From the NCBI GenBank assembly GCA_003585735.1, contig NQOH01000006.1:22017-36948 (forward strand): DNA of 14,932 nt. The letters are read 5' to 3'. Position 1 is the stretch's first letter; each line of letters starts with the position of its first letter. Positions 7,401-14,383 of the stretch are shown one piece after another. The notes below the pieces were generated by a model. It was not told the origin of the DNA. It made no database searches and saw nothing but the letters and a program-made list of their open reading frames with translations. Made by a program: the position numbers and the translations under genes. The stretch is from Gardnerella kenyensis (GTDB taxonomy: Bacteria; Actinomycetota; Actinomycetes; Actinomycetales; Bifidobacteriaceae).

Positions 7401-10400
7401 CGTAGAACACCTTAGGGCCGTCTGAGCCGTCCTTCCACTTTCGTTTTGGAGCAGGCTTGAAGATTGCAATTACAGAATCTTCTGGAACTGTTCCGTTGTC
7501 AGACGAACTCGAGAAGTAGTCGATTCGCTTGTAAATAGCGTGGTAAGTTACGCCGTCTTGCAAATTCACTTTCTTGTAGCGGTCGCTTGAATTTATATCA
7601 AACGTCTGCTCTTGCTTCTTCTCCTCTGGCTTCGTCGTACTAGAAGAAGGAGTACCAGTAGAAGGCGTACCAGTAGAAGGAGTACCAGTAGAAGGCGTAC
7701 TAGGAGTCGGTTCGACAACTTTCGTCGCCCAACCCTTGAACACGTAGTGGTAGTTATTATTGCTGTAATCCTTGCCGAAGGCTTGCGGCACGCGGATTCT
7801 AACATCCTTACCCTTATAAACGTACGCAGTAAGCGTAGTTTCTTCGCCAGTAGAAGTATCAGCATTATCGCTATCGTGGCCAATCAGCTTGCCTTCATCA
7901 TTCTTGCCGGTAAAGGTAATTGGAACGTAGTCGTTAGCATTCTTGCTGCCGTAGTCGCTAGTCTTAAACTTATCCCAATCGCTTTTGTACACCAAATCTG
8001 GCAGCACGCGGTACAGCACTTCAGTTTCAGCAGTGTTATTGCCAAGCGTCACTTGCACTTTAATCTTGTGCAAGCCTGGAGTGCTGTCAAACTTTTCGCC
8101 AGTCACAAAGCTGAACTTAGCGTCACTTGGATACTTATCAGCATTCTTTATAAGCTCTTTAGCTGAATTATCATCCAGACTCAAAGCATCTGTTGGCTTC
8201 AAAACCTTAGTATCGATTGCAACAGGAGCTTTTAGCTTGAATTTAACAGTGTAAACAACCTTCGGATTAGGTTGAGACTCAGAAAGAATTGGCAGACGGT
8301 CGAAACCATCAGTACCTGTTTGCCCACCATGTCCATCATCTATATAAATCTTAGAAGTCCAGACATCAAACTCATATCCAGGCTTCGCTTTTACTGTTGG
8401 GAGCGGCATCTGATATGCCTTCGTACCCTTAATTGCGTCGTACACAAGAGCAGAGCCGTCAGCTACATTGTTTCCTTGCCAGTCAACAACGCTGCCCATA
8501 GAGTCTTGACCATCAGCAACTTTGAACACGTAGCGCGTGTAGTTGGTTGGGCGAATCTGAGCATCGTCCTGGCGCTTAAGCACGCGAACGTCTTTATATA
8601 CAAATGTGAATGTATCTTCGCTAGTCTGCTTGCCATCCTCGTCAGTAGCGTATTTAATATTCTGCTGCGTAGTTTCCGGCATAAAGCCTTCAATCGGCTT
8701 GTAGAATGCTACGTCGTACTTTCGATTTACAGAGCTGACTTCGCTTTCTGGAAGAAGATCCTTTTCTTTACCGTCCTTACCAATAGTTACATAGCGAACC
8801 TTATACTTGCGCGTATTGTAAGTTTGGTAAATAAACTCGCCAGTATTCAGGTCCTCCGTACTCGATGCTTCAAAGCTCGTGAACTGCTTATCTGGGAAGT
8901 GCGTTTCGTCGCTGTAGACTGCTTCCGCATTGTAGCGCAAATGCTCGCGCAAGCCGGAAACCGTTTGAGTAGAAATGTGATCTACCATCGCGGCTTTTTC
9001 TGATTCGGAAAGACCAGGCTGCTTATAGTCAGCAAACGTGTACCCAGGCTTTAAGAATATGTGCTTAAAAGTGCCGTTGTAGCGAGTATCCTTAACCCAC
9101 ACTGCATGAAGCGTTATGTCTTCTACTACTTTGTTGCCGAAAGCGTACGGAAGTTTTGTGCCGTTCTTGTCAATTTCCCAGCCGTAGAAGTCGTAGCCTT
9201 TGCGCGTTGGAACCTTTATATCTTTATTTTCCTTAATAACATAGTAGTGATCGAACTGCTGTTTCGTAACTACGTTTGTTCCAGATTTCTCTTTGCCGTT
9301 TTCGTCAATTTCAGGCATGTGGTAGTTAAGCGTCACAGTGTGCTTAATACCTTCTGGCTTACCCCACGCAGCGTAAAGCTTAATGCCGTTGACTGGCATT
9401 GTAAAATCTTTAGTTTCGCCTTTAGCTTTGCCGTCGCCTTCAGCGCCTTCACTATTGTCATTTATCTTGCCATTTATAAGATGAATACCGGCTTGATCAA
9501 CGGCCCATCCTTTAAACACGTAGTCTTCTGGCAAATTATCAGGGCGAACGATGGAGTAAGTTTTGCCGTTAAGCTTGAATGTGTACTTGCCGTCGAATTG
9601 CTTAGACTTGTTATCGGCATCGTCTTTAGTTACAGAAGCATCGTAAGACTTAACGGCGCCATCGTTGTAGTACAAGGCTTTGTCGTCGTCATCAGTCAAT
9701 TTATCGTTGCCGCGCTTAGTCAAGCTATACTCAAACGGCAGTTTTTCTGTAGCAGCGTCACTGCCGTCCTTTATAGCATTGCCGTCCGCATTATAAAACT
9801 GCACATCGTACGACTTGCGGTCGTAATCAATCTCAATCCAAGAGTTGTCGCCATGTGATGAAGGAATATTGTCTGAACCAAACTTAAGTTTTTCTTCAAC
9901 GCCAGCATAGTAGTGACGAAACTCAAGATGATACTTCTTTTTAAACTCGTAATATTTCTTATATGCTGGATCCTTTTTAAGTCTTTCAGCAATAGCATCA
10001 TTTAAGTTTTTAAGAGCAACTCCTCCATCTTCATCTTCTTCGCCAGAAGTATAATCAGGGTCAGGAAAAGTGTCCTTATCTTCTTCTGGAGGATCTTCTG
10101 GAGCTTCTTCACCTGTTACTTCTTCATAAAGATCATGTACTTTGCCAAAGAAATCATCAGTATCTACGTGCTCGACCTTAACACCATCTTCACGATTACT
10201 GTTTTCAGGTTTAAAACCAGTTATTTTTGACTCAAAGCCTGCAATAGAAGACGGAGGAAACACATAACCATCATTACTAGTATCATCCTTACTATAGGAG
10301 TCAGTAGAAAGCTCATACTTAATATTTTTATCCTTATCGCCATTTTTTGCAGATGCAATGCTCTGTTTTTTAATGATTACCTGTATAGGAGCAGCTTGAC

Positions 10401-13400
10401 GTCGTTGAGAATTATCATGGAAATCAAGAATAAGTAGGCGCTGATTATCTTTTACAGTATACTTTGGCGCATTTTTATCTGCAGGGTCATCACTAATCTG
10501 CGGAGCTACTCCCTTGCCATACACCCAATGGAATTTTGGATCAACAAATTCTTCTTTCGTTAAACGGAATGGAGGAGTATCACGATATCGACCATAGGTA
10601 CCTCCCTTAGCATTTCCACCAATAACAAAACCTAATGAAGAATTTTCACTATTATCCATGAAATCTACTTCATCAGAATTAGGCCAAAAATCAGTAAGAC
10701 TCTGACCGTAACGAACCTTTACACGGTAACCCTTATGATCAACTGTACTAGTTACTTTATTAGAACTATTACCATACGTGTAAGTAGATTCTTTGTCTAA
10801 TTTATCTGAGCAATCACCGCCACCAGCGTAGCAGTAGCTAATCATCTCACCTTTGCTGTTCTTTTTATGTATAACAGCATTATTGCCACCCATTTCAGCC
10901 TCAATGTTATTAGGCTTAGCAAAAATAAGCTCGTACTCTTTGCGATTGTAAACTAAGTTAAGAGTGTTGTTTAAGTCGTCCGCGCAAAGCTGCGATTTAC
11001 TGCGTTTACCTAAATCTGGGCGACCCGGCACAAAATCATGTTGCTCAAGGTTAAGCTTTTTAGTAAGCTCCTTATTCACATGGAAGTAGCGCGTGAATTT
11101 ATCTTTATAAACTCTTTCGCCATTAGCATTTACAGTATAATTGTTCGGATCACCAGGATTCTCAGTATTGTACCCATCCAAGTTTGTTACATGCGTATCG
11201 TTCATCCAGTTGAACTTTTCAATTAAGCCGTCTTTGTATTTATTCGCTTCTGTACCCTGCAGCTCTTCTTTCGTTAAGCCAAGCTCTGGGTTCTTTACAT
11301 AATCAGTTTCGTCTGCGCCATTAAGCTTACTAGCATCATCAACAACGCCAGCGTCATTCATCTTATCAAGCGCAACTTCACTGTCTGTTTGCACATTCTT
11401 GCGCTCAACAAGACCAACAAAGTCGTAATTTGCAAGTGAATTCGGATGCTCTTTATCAACCAAATCCGCCTTCTGCACCCACACATTCACGCGGTAGTTG
11501 GTAGTATTGTTAGCTTCCCAAACTGCGCGGAACTTAACATCGTGATCTGGCATAATGTAGTTATGCGCTTCATTAGTTACAGACCTATTAGAAGCACTTG
11601 AGCGATTATTATTATCCCCCGAGAGATTAGTATTATCCCCCGGTTGTACTATCTCCCACCCAAGGAAGTGATGACCACGATACGTAGGTTCTGGAACCTC
11701 AGGCACTTCCTGGCCATAATACACTTTTTGAGCAGTAACATCCGTGCCGCCAGTAGAATCGTAAGTAACTTCATAGGCCTTACGGTAGTAGCGAAGGTTC
11801 AAAACAAGCTTGTCGCTTTCATCTTCAGAATCCGAAAGCGGCGAGCTAATAAGATTGTGCTCCGGTTCGTAGCCTCGAATATACGTTGAAACAGCTGTTA
11901 CATTCGAGCCAACTGTGCCAGTAATCTCCGTAACGTGAATAACTTCTTTAGTTGTTGTAACTTTGCCATTCTTGTCTTTAGTTTTATGTTCTACAACAAT
12001 AGGCTTGCCAATATTAGGCGCTTCATCAAACGTATCCTTATCCTTGAGATTCTGCACCAAGTGACGCACATAGTACTTAGCTGTTTTAGGAGCGTAGTTG
12101 ATGTTCAACTCGCCGTAGTACTGAATGCCATCTTCTGCTTTTGGCTGCGTAGAGGACGAAGATTGCGGATTTGTAGACTGTGAGGTTTGCGGAGCTTGAG
12201 CGCCGTTATTGCCTCCAACAGCCGGCCTTTCTTTTACAGCGTAATCAGTAATCAGCTTCTTGCTTAAACGCAAGTAGCGAACAGCATCCGCATCCGTGCC
12301 ATCGTCAATAACGAACTTGCTGTTAGCTCCTTCAACTTTTTTAACGTAGTACTGGTAATCACCAGAATGATATACGGACGGGCGGTATCCAGCAGACTTT
12401 GGAAGCTCAATGTATTCGTACTTATCAGCATCGTCAAGACTGTCTAGCTTATCTTTGTCAATCGTAAGCTCGTACGGCTGCACAAGCTGCTTATTCGCAG
12501 CGCCACCAATCGTATAGCGAATTTTCAAATTGTAAGTAGCTTTTGGCTTTTTGTCAGTTTGTACCTGTTTGTTGGCTTTATCTGTGCTGTCTGCCGTTGG
12601 ATTATCTGTATTCGGCTTAATTACCTGGCTGTTTGGATCAGTTGCTGTGTTTGTTGCACCAGTGTTCGGTGTGCCAGCGGCCGGTGTGTCAGCGGCCGGT
12701 GTAGAAGTAGGTGAAGACGTTGGATTATTGCTCGAAGTAGACCTAGGCTCTGAAGCAGGTGTTGAGCCAGCAGCTGCAGGTGTAGCGCTTTTATCTTCAC
12801 CTGTGGCGCCTGTACCTGCACCTTGCGCATTGCCTGCACCTTGTCCTTGTGTACCTTGGCCCTGTGCATTGTCATTGCCGCCTACACTTGGGTTTGCTGT
12901 ATTTCCAGAACCAGCATTAGATTCTGCACTTGTAGGAGTTGCAGGAGCAGATGGTACAGATGCATTACCTTCAGGAGCCGCAGGAGATGTAGTAGGAGAT
13001 GTAGGCGCATTATGTGCAGGATCCGCATTATGAGCACCAGTTGCATTTGTTGTTGTAGAAGGTACACTACTCCCGTCGGAAGCACCATCGCCGCTCTCAA
13101 CAGACCTACGAACACGACCCCTTGGCGTACTTGCATCGCTTACTGTATTCGTATTTTCTGCGTGAGTGCTTGAAGGTTGTGCGCTTGTATTCTGCTCGCT
13201 TGCAGGCTTCGCGTTTTCAGTATTTACAGGCTGCGAAGCTACAGGCTGCTTATTTTCAGCTGACTTAACCTCAGCAGGCTTAACGCCACCAGCATTTGTT
13301 GGTTGCTTTGCTTCTTCTGGCTTAGCGGCTGGTTTTGCGTCTGCAGGTTGTGCAGGTTGTGCAGGTTGTTTCGCTGCAGGAGTATCAGCTGGCTTTGCAG

Positions 13401-14295
13401 CTGGCTTTACGTCTGCTGGTTGTGGTGTCGTCGTCGATTCCGGCTTTGCAGTTGGCGCTGATTCTGGCTTCACAGTCGATTCTGGCTTTGCAGCTGGCTG
13501 CACAGCCGGCTTCGACTCTGGCCTTACTGCTGGCTGCGCTTGCTGCACTGGCGCAGGCGCACTTACTGCAGCACCAGCCGAATTTTCAGAAACTGTAGGA
13601 TTCTCAGAAACTGTAGACTCTACTGAACTTTTCTTAATCGCAGCAGAATCATCAGCCGAATTCTTAACGGCAGTATCATCCGAATTTTTAGCAGAATCAT
13701 CAGCAGAATTCTTAGCGGCACTATCAGCCGAATTACTACTCGCTAATCTCTCATAATAATCAGGCACAAAGGTGCTCGGAGCAGGTCCAAGATTCTCCCC
13801 AAAACTATGCCCATCGTAAGATTGCTTAGATTCATCAACCTTATTATCTTCATTATCTTCGCTATTATTCGGAGATTTTTGAGCTTCTTGAGATTGATTA
13901 TTTGCTTGAGATTTGCGAGAATTCTCATCCTCATTATTACTTTGCGCATTAGCTTCACGCAACTTTTTCAACTGAGCATCACGACGAGCAAGCTCCACAA
14001 ACTTCTGCGTTTGAACGTTCTTATTAATCACGCCAGCGCCCCAACGCTGCATGTTTAATTCGTCCTGATCGGGCTTACCTTTGCCCATTTTTCGCGTAAC
14101 GCTAGACGCATCGATAATATCTTTTTGAGTAGGCTGCAGCGCAGAAGCCACAACCGACGGAAGCATCATAGCCAAAGTCGAAGCGACTGCCACACCTGCA
14201 ACACCAGTGCGCAAAGCACGAGAACGCTTCACGGCATGAGCTTTACGAAGCGTTTTCTTTGGCGTATTTTCGTGCAAACCACTACGATCTACCAT
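4411..14295 (-). CDS. giant LAKTG-anchored multi-repeat surface protein (adhesin-like)
   Basis: A 3294-residue secreted, wall-anchored protein with no frameshift or internal stop. Residues 1-52 form a long signal peptide cut after ASA. Residues 116-585 are an Ala/Pro/Ser/Lys-rich stalk. From 586 come beta-rich domains: a MucBP-like segment (YYVRHLVQNL and following), InlB/Listeria-Bacteroides-type repeats with the FxGW...AVW pattern (841-927, 1496-1645, 1652-1734), an acidic block near 1380-1470, then three related modules (2023-2300, 2376-2720, 2769-3068). An Ig-like domain with C3129 and C3134, a PT/EP/DF tract, LAKTG (3256-3260), a hydrophobic helix and a KHRRKRKDK tail end the protein. 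These features support sortase anchoring to peptidoglycan and an adhesion, biofilm or shielding role; the ligand is unknown. The ATG at 14295 is chosen over a TTG one codon upstream because AAGGAG sits five bases before the ATG. No known named protein is assigned. Confidence 0.95.
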   Translation of the reverse strand: MVDRSGLHENTPKKTLRKAHAVKRSRALRTGVAGVAVASTLAMMLPSVVASALQPTQKDIIDASSVTRKMGKGKPDQDELNMQRWGAGVINKNVQTQKFVELARRDAQLKKLREANAQSNNEDENSRKSQANNQSQEAQKSPNNSEDNEDNKVDESKQSYDGHSFGENLGPAPSTFVPDYYERLASSNSADSAAKNSADDSAKNSDDTAVKNSADDSAAIKKSSVESTVSENPTVSENSAGAAVSAPAPVQQAQPAVRPESKPAVQPAAKPESTVKPESAPTAKPESTTTPQPADVKPAAKPADTPAAKQPAQPAQPADAKPAAKPEEAKQPTNAGGVKPAEVKSAENKQPVASQPVNTENAKPASEQNTSAQPSSTHAENTNTVSDASTPRGRVRRSVESGDGASDGSSVPSTTTNATGAHNADPAHNAPTSPTTSPAAPEGNASVPSAPATPTSAESNAGSGNTANPSVGGNDNAQGQGTQGQGAGNAQGAGTGATGEDKSATPAAAGSTPASEPRSTSSNNPTSSPTSTPAADTPAAGTPNTGATNTATDPNSQVIKPNTDNPTADSTDKANKQVQTDKKPKATYNLKIRYTIGGAANKQLVQPYELTIDKDKLDSLDDADKYEYIELPKSAGYRPSVYHSGDYQYYVKKVEGANSKFVIDDGTDADAVRYLRLSKKLITDYAVKERPAVGGNNGAQAPQTSQSTNPQSSSSTQPKAEDGIQYYGELNINYAPKTAKYYVRHLVQNLKDKDTFDEAPNIGKPIVVEHKTKDKNGKVTTTKEVIHVTEITGTVGSNVTAVSTYIRGYEPEHNLISSPLSDSEDESDKLVLNLRYYRKAYEVTYDSTGGTDVTAQKVYYGQEVPEVPEPTYRGHHFLGWEIVQPGDNTNLSGDNNNRSSASNRSVTNEAHNYIMPDHDVKFRAVWEANNTTNYRVNVWVQKADLVDKEHPNSLANYDFVGLVERKNVQTDSEVALDKMNDAGVVDDASKLNGADETDYVKNPELGLTKEELQGTEANKYKDGLIEKFNWMNDTHVTNLDGYNTENPGDPNNYTVNANGERVYKDKFTRYFHVNKELTKKLNLEQHDFVPGRPDLGKRSKSQLCADDLNNTLNLVYNRKEYELIFAKPNNIEAEMGGNNAVIHKKNSKGEMISYCYAGGGDCSDKLDKESTYTYGNSSNKVTSTVDHKGYRVKVRYGQSLTDFWPNSDEVDFMDNSENSSLGFVIGGNAKGGTYGRYRDTPPFRLTKEEFVDPKFHWVYGKGVAPQISDDPADKNAPKYTVKDNQRLLILDFHDNSQRRQAAPIQVIIKKQSIASAKNGDKDKNIKYELSTDSYSKDDTSNDGYVFPPSSIAGFESKITGFKPENSNREDGVKVEHVDTDDFFGKVHDLYEEVTGEEAPEDPPEEDKDTFPDPDYTSGEEDEDGGVALKNLNDAIAERLKKDPAYKKYYEFKKKYHLEFRHYYAGVEEKLKFGSDNIPSSHGDNSWIEIDYDRKSYDVQFYNADGNAIKDGSDAATEKLPFEYSLTKRGNDKLTDDDDKALYYNDGAVKSYDASVTKDDADNKSKQFDGKYTFKLNGKTYSIVRPDNLPEDYVFKGWAVDQAGIHLINGKINDNSEGAEGDGKAKGETKDFTMPVNGIKLYAAWGKPEGIKHTVTLNYHMPEIDENGKEKSGTNVVTKQQFDHYYVIKENKDIKVPTRKGYDFYGWEIDKNGTKLPYAFGNKVVEDITLHAVWVKDTRYNGTFKHIFLKPGYTFADYKQPGLSESEKAAMVDHISTQTVSGLREHLRYNAEAVYSDETHFPDKQFTSFEASSTEDLNTGEFIYQTYNTRKYKVRYVTIGKDGKEKDLLPESEVSSVNRKYDVAFYKPIEGFMPETTQQNIKYATDEDGKQTSEDTFTFVYKDVRVLKRQDDAQIRPTNYTRYVFKVADGQDSMGSVVDWQGNNVADGSALVYDAIKGTKAYQMPLPTVKAKPGYEFDVWTSKIYIDDGHGGQTGTDGFDRLPILSESQPNPKVVYTVKFKLKAPVAIDTKVLKPTDALSLDDNSAKELIKNADKYPSDAKFSFVTGEKFDSTPGLHKIKVQVTLGNNTAETEVLYRVLPDLVYKSDWDKFKTSDYGSKNANDYVPITFTGKNDEGKLIGHDSDNADTSTGEETTLTAYVYKGKDVRIRVPQAFGKDYSNNNYHYVFKGWATKVVEPTPSTPSTGTPSTGTPSTGTPSSSTTKPEEKKQEQTFDINSSDRYKKVNLQDGVTYHAIYKRIDYFSSSSDNGTVPEDSVIAIFKPAPKRKWKDGSDGPKVFYVKKGANLADTTVKVTDSDGNTTDVKVLDFLKSKLINPTDSWSRSSMINGEEKVTPIDNVSDWHVNEPFQEFVADQKAWTQPEVHTDYLVAVQDKRDTLPSLDKYLTNLDALEEEAEAVKKDGKIVKDKYGKIVKDVKVEYDLPEGKTPEEFETEMLKKPSLYTVPLKITVNYTDGAKPETYKRIARLKVDYQMMYPESLPPKPGAGTQQPGSGTQQGDKKLVIGEADEINFVTNSEKYVKVEFEKPSEDEGTSSGRSKYYIWKASDKEIKDKTYTKGVKAPQVTGAKHDKKSFHYEFIGWEIVGDSNTSPTASTSSPAPSASPMVALYASTPNTTGAGVVNPVETGNTSKDKIYYTKDDIAKMAFTKNTKFRAAFRKVNNVLEPGTNEKIPDNYVPHLFLPGFGRRWTDGTSNPKVFYFDPESSNYYNDINNKVDNLGVELKGFGGWSIYGAAGNELTATSPDYSKKETRVYVAKQARVDDVNASDIVLSVGDGIPGPDELVHGNDANSNPNIVGVQGAGVYDINKAITKPGITTVVVNVTRTNDKKEQVIVPVKVHIRVLPKVIADKDLPEKGTKEYEFISENYTKVTYVAGEGGTMQSPMHTYWVRNGKESAIKDYIPDVLANRGYIFKNWDKVSYSKNIDTVYNSSDNHKSTDAEREALAKIAERYGRTFTANIIRKSKNSTFAAIKNILAEAMNINDRSRDARVDRLASFAEAFGKSYTAKIIRNSQKSSIEALKNLLVQAGITDSDIAMAFPETETIIVANFEKMKPMKFKLSGSAREGIFTNFRLQNMTEGDANNTTVTVDGEPLTINKLIARGLTSVNGINAICDGTECKISGTPKIVNGKPKVELKFTTTDKYGREAEVTMEIDVEQESHSVPTPTPTPTPTPEPEPEPEPDFDFDFDFDLEPDAEPDAMPDDTVPSTFVPSAASYTEPEPEPKTEEPSKPAPNNPEPTLAKTGSNVAQSAILAGLLASVGLAGFAGKHRRKRKDKES
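4414..4530 (-). other. C-terminal LAKTG cell-wall sorting signal
   Basis: The last 39 residues show the three parts of a sortase signal: LAKTG (3256-3260), a hydrophobic stretch rich in Ala, Gly, Leu and Val, and a positive tail KHRRKRKDKES. Sortases of this type cleave between T and G and attach the threonine to the wall peptide. LAXTG in place of LPXTG is typical of substrates of class E sortases in high-G+C Gram-positives; the sortase itself is not in the window. Confidence 0.92.
4675..4759. repeat. hexanucleotide repeats encoding a (PT)n-(EP)n-(DF)n wall-spanning tract
   Basis: Three adjacent in-frame hexamer arrays lie just before the sorting signal. On the plus strand, GAAATC repeats four times exactly (4681-4704, with a one-mismatch GAGATC before it) and encodes Asp-Phe pairs. 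A degenerate array at 4705-4729 encodes Glu-Pro pairs. GGWGTT repeats five times (4730-4759) and encodes Pro-Thr pairs. Pro/Thr/Glu dipeptides commonly span the wall; repeated Asp-Phe is unusual. Slippage by whole units would keep the frame and change the length. Confidence 0.9.
5092..5991 (-). repeat. surface-protein module C (residues 2769-3068)
   Basis: The third copy of the large module. It opens with a Rib-like strand set (VYVAKQARVDDVNASDI; PGITTVVVNVTRT; HIRVLPKV), continues with an InlB-like half (GYIFKNWDKV ... IIVANFEKM) and is followed by the Ig-like domain. It lacks the PKVFYV linker at its end. Its insertion loop carries the duplicated basic segment at 2960-3046 instead of the Ser/Pro-rich inserts of the other two modules. 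Confidence 0.65.
5157..5418 (-). repeat. duplicated 38-residue basic, probably helical segment inside module C
   Basis: Residues 2960-2997 and 3009-3046 are 49 residues apart and share the pattern LA..AE..G..(Y/F)TA.IIR.S..S....KN.L. They are charged and helix-like in an otherwise beta-rich protein, and basic in an otherwise acidic one. They sit between the GYIFKNW and VANFEK strands of one InlB-like repeat, so they read as an insertion into a loop. I do not recognise a named family. Confidence 0.7.
6136..7170 (-). repeat. surface-protein module B (residues 2376-2720)
   Basis: The second copy. It starts at WTQPEVHTDYLVAV, passes through strand pairs ending YKRIARLKVDYQ, then YVKVEF, KYYIWKASD, FHYEFIGWEIVG and FRAAFRKV, and ends with the linker PDNYVPHLFLPGFGRRWTDG and PKVFYF. 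The order matches module A. The loop after GWEIVG holds a long Ser/Pro/Thr/Ala insert; a Gly/Gln/Pro-rich spacer (PGAGTQQPGSGTQQG) splits its two halves. Confidence 0.7.
6997..7044. repeat. 24-bp in-frame tandem repeat in module B
   Basis: Two adjacent 24-base units (6997-7020 and 7021-7044) differ at one position and encode the doubled peptide KDGKIVKD-KYGKIVKD. The near identity points to a recent duplication. Eight residues per unit keep the frame. Confidence 0.85.
7398..8229 (-). repeat. surface-protein module A (residues 2023-2300)
   Basis: The first copy. A Rib-like half (APVAIDTKVLKP ... PGLHKIKVQVTLGNN ... VLYRVLPDLV) is followed by an InlB-like half (YVPITFTGK ... VRIRVPQAF ... YHYVFKGWATKV ... 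YHAIYKR) and the linker FKPAPKRKWKDG plus PKVFYVKK. The loop after KGWATKVV contains the STGTP repeats. Confidence 0.7.
7649..7700. repeat. 15-bp repeat encoding Ser-Thr-Gly-Thr-Pro
   Basis: On the plus strand GGMGTACCAGTAGAA occurs three times (7649-7663, 7664-7678, 7679-7693), differing only at the third base (A or C), followed by a partial unit. It encodes STGTP pentapeptides in the insertion loop of module A. The length is likely to vary between strains by slippage. Confidence 0.9.
9094..9342 (-). repeat. InlB/Listeria-Bacteroides-type repeat 3 (residues 1652-1734)
   Basis: A compact 83-residue copy close to the family's usual form: HTVTLNYHMP, then IKVPTRKGYDFYGWEIDKNG, then ITLHAVWV. 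The GY.F.GW core and the final AVW strand are the recognisable signature of this beta-grasp-like repeat of surface proteins. Confidence 0.75.
9361..9810 (-). repeat. InlB/Listeria-Bacteroides-type repeat 2 with long insertions (residues 1496-1645)
   Basis: It begins YDVQFYNADGN, contains EDYVFKGWAVDQAG and ends DFTMPVNGIKLYAAWG. At about 150 residues it is nearly twice the compact copy that follows it, because of Asp/Lys-rich insertions before and after the FKGW core. Confidence 0.7.
11515..11775 (-). repeat. InlB/Listeria-Bacteroides-type repeat 1 (residues 841-927)
   Basis: It reads YEVTYDSTGGTDVT, then the turn VPEPTYRGHHFLGWEIV and a final YIMPDHDVKFRAVWE. The loop after GWEIV carries an Asn/Ser-rich insert. 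It follows directly on a MucBP-like segment (roughly residues 730-840). Confidence 0.75.
12541..13950 (-). other. low-complexity Ala/Pro/Ser/Lys stalk (residues 116-585)
   Basis: The segment begins Asn/Glu/Ser-rich, continues with repeated KNSADDSA and then KPAAKPE/AQPA-type repeats, and ends with Thr/Ser/Gly/Ala-rich sequence. It has almost no aromatic residues, so it is probably extended and disordered, and distal in the anchored protein. The basic motif RVRR (394-397) is its only cluster of arginines. Confidence 0.85.
14140..14295 (-). other. signal peptide of the giant surface protein
   Basis: A basic n-region with K13, K14, R17, K18, K23, R24, R26 and R29 is followed by the hydrophobic segment TGVAGVAVASTLAMMLPSVV (30-49) and the cleavage motif A50-S51-A52. 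The 29-residue n-region is long, as is common for very large wall-anchored proteins. The YSIRK-G/S motif is absent. Confidence 0.88.
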
Positions 14296-14300
14296 CAATT

Positions 14301-14306
14301 CTCCTT
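14301..14306 (-). promoter_or_regulatory. ribosome-binding site that fixes the giant gene's start
   Basis: AAGGAG on the minus strand ends five bases before the ATG at 14295. It is only two bases from the in-frame TTG at 14298, so the ATG is favoured. Confidence 0.85.
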
Positions 14307-14377
14307 AATCCATCCATCTCAAAGCAGCGCATATTACGCATAAATATTCCACACTCAACGCATGCATACTGCACACA

Positions 14378-14383
14378 AGTATA
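14378..14383 (-). promoter_or_regulatory. candidate -10 for the giant surface-protein gene
   Basis: TATACT on the minus strand, with TTGTTT 17 bases upstream as a poor -35. It would give a leader of about 75 bases. AT-rich sequence here makes chance matches likely. Confidence 0.3.

Noticed and set aside
8272..9858. Long plus-strand open frames (243 and 265 codons) antisense to the giant gene
   Set aside because: They lie wholly within a well-supported minus-strand gene and have no recognisable domains or start signals.
12551..13756. Plus-strand frames rich in Ala, Gly, Val and Ser, and interspersed short repeats that could suggest a CRISPR array
   Set aside because: The repeats are codon-level echoes of the Ala/Pro/Lys stalk; there are no constant-length spacers, and the antisense frames are shadows.
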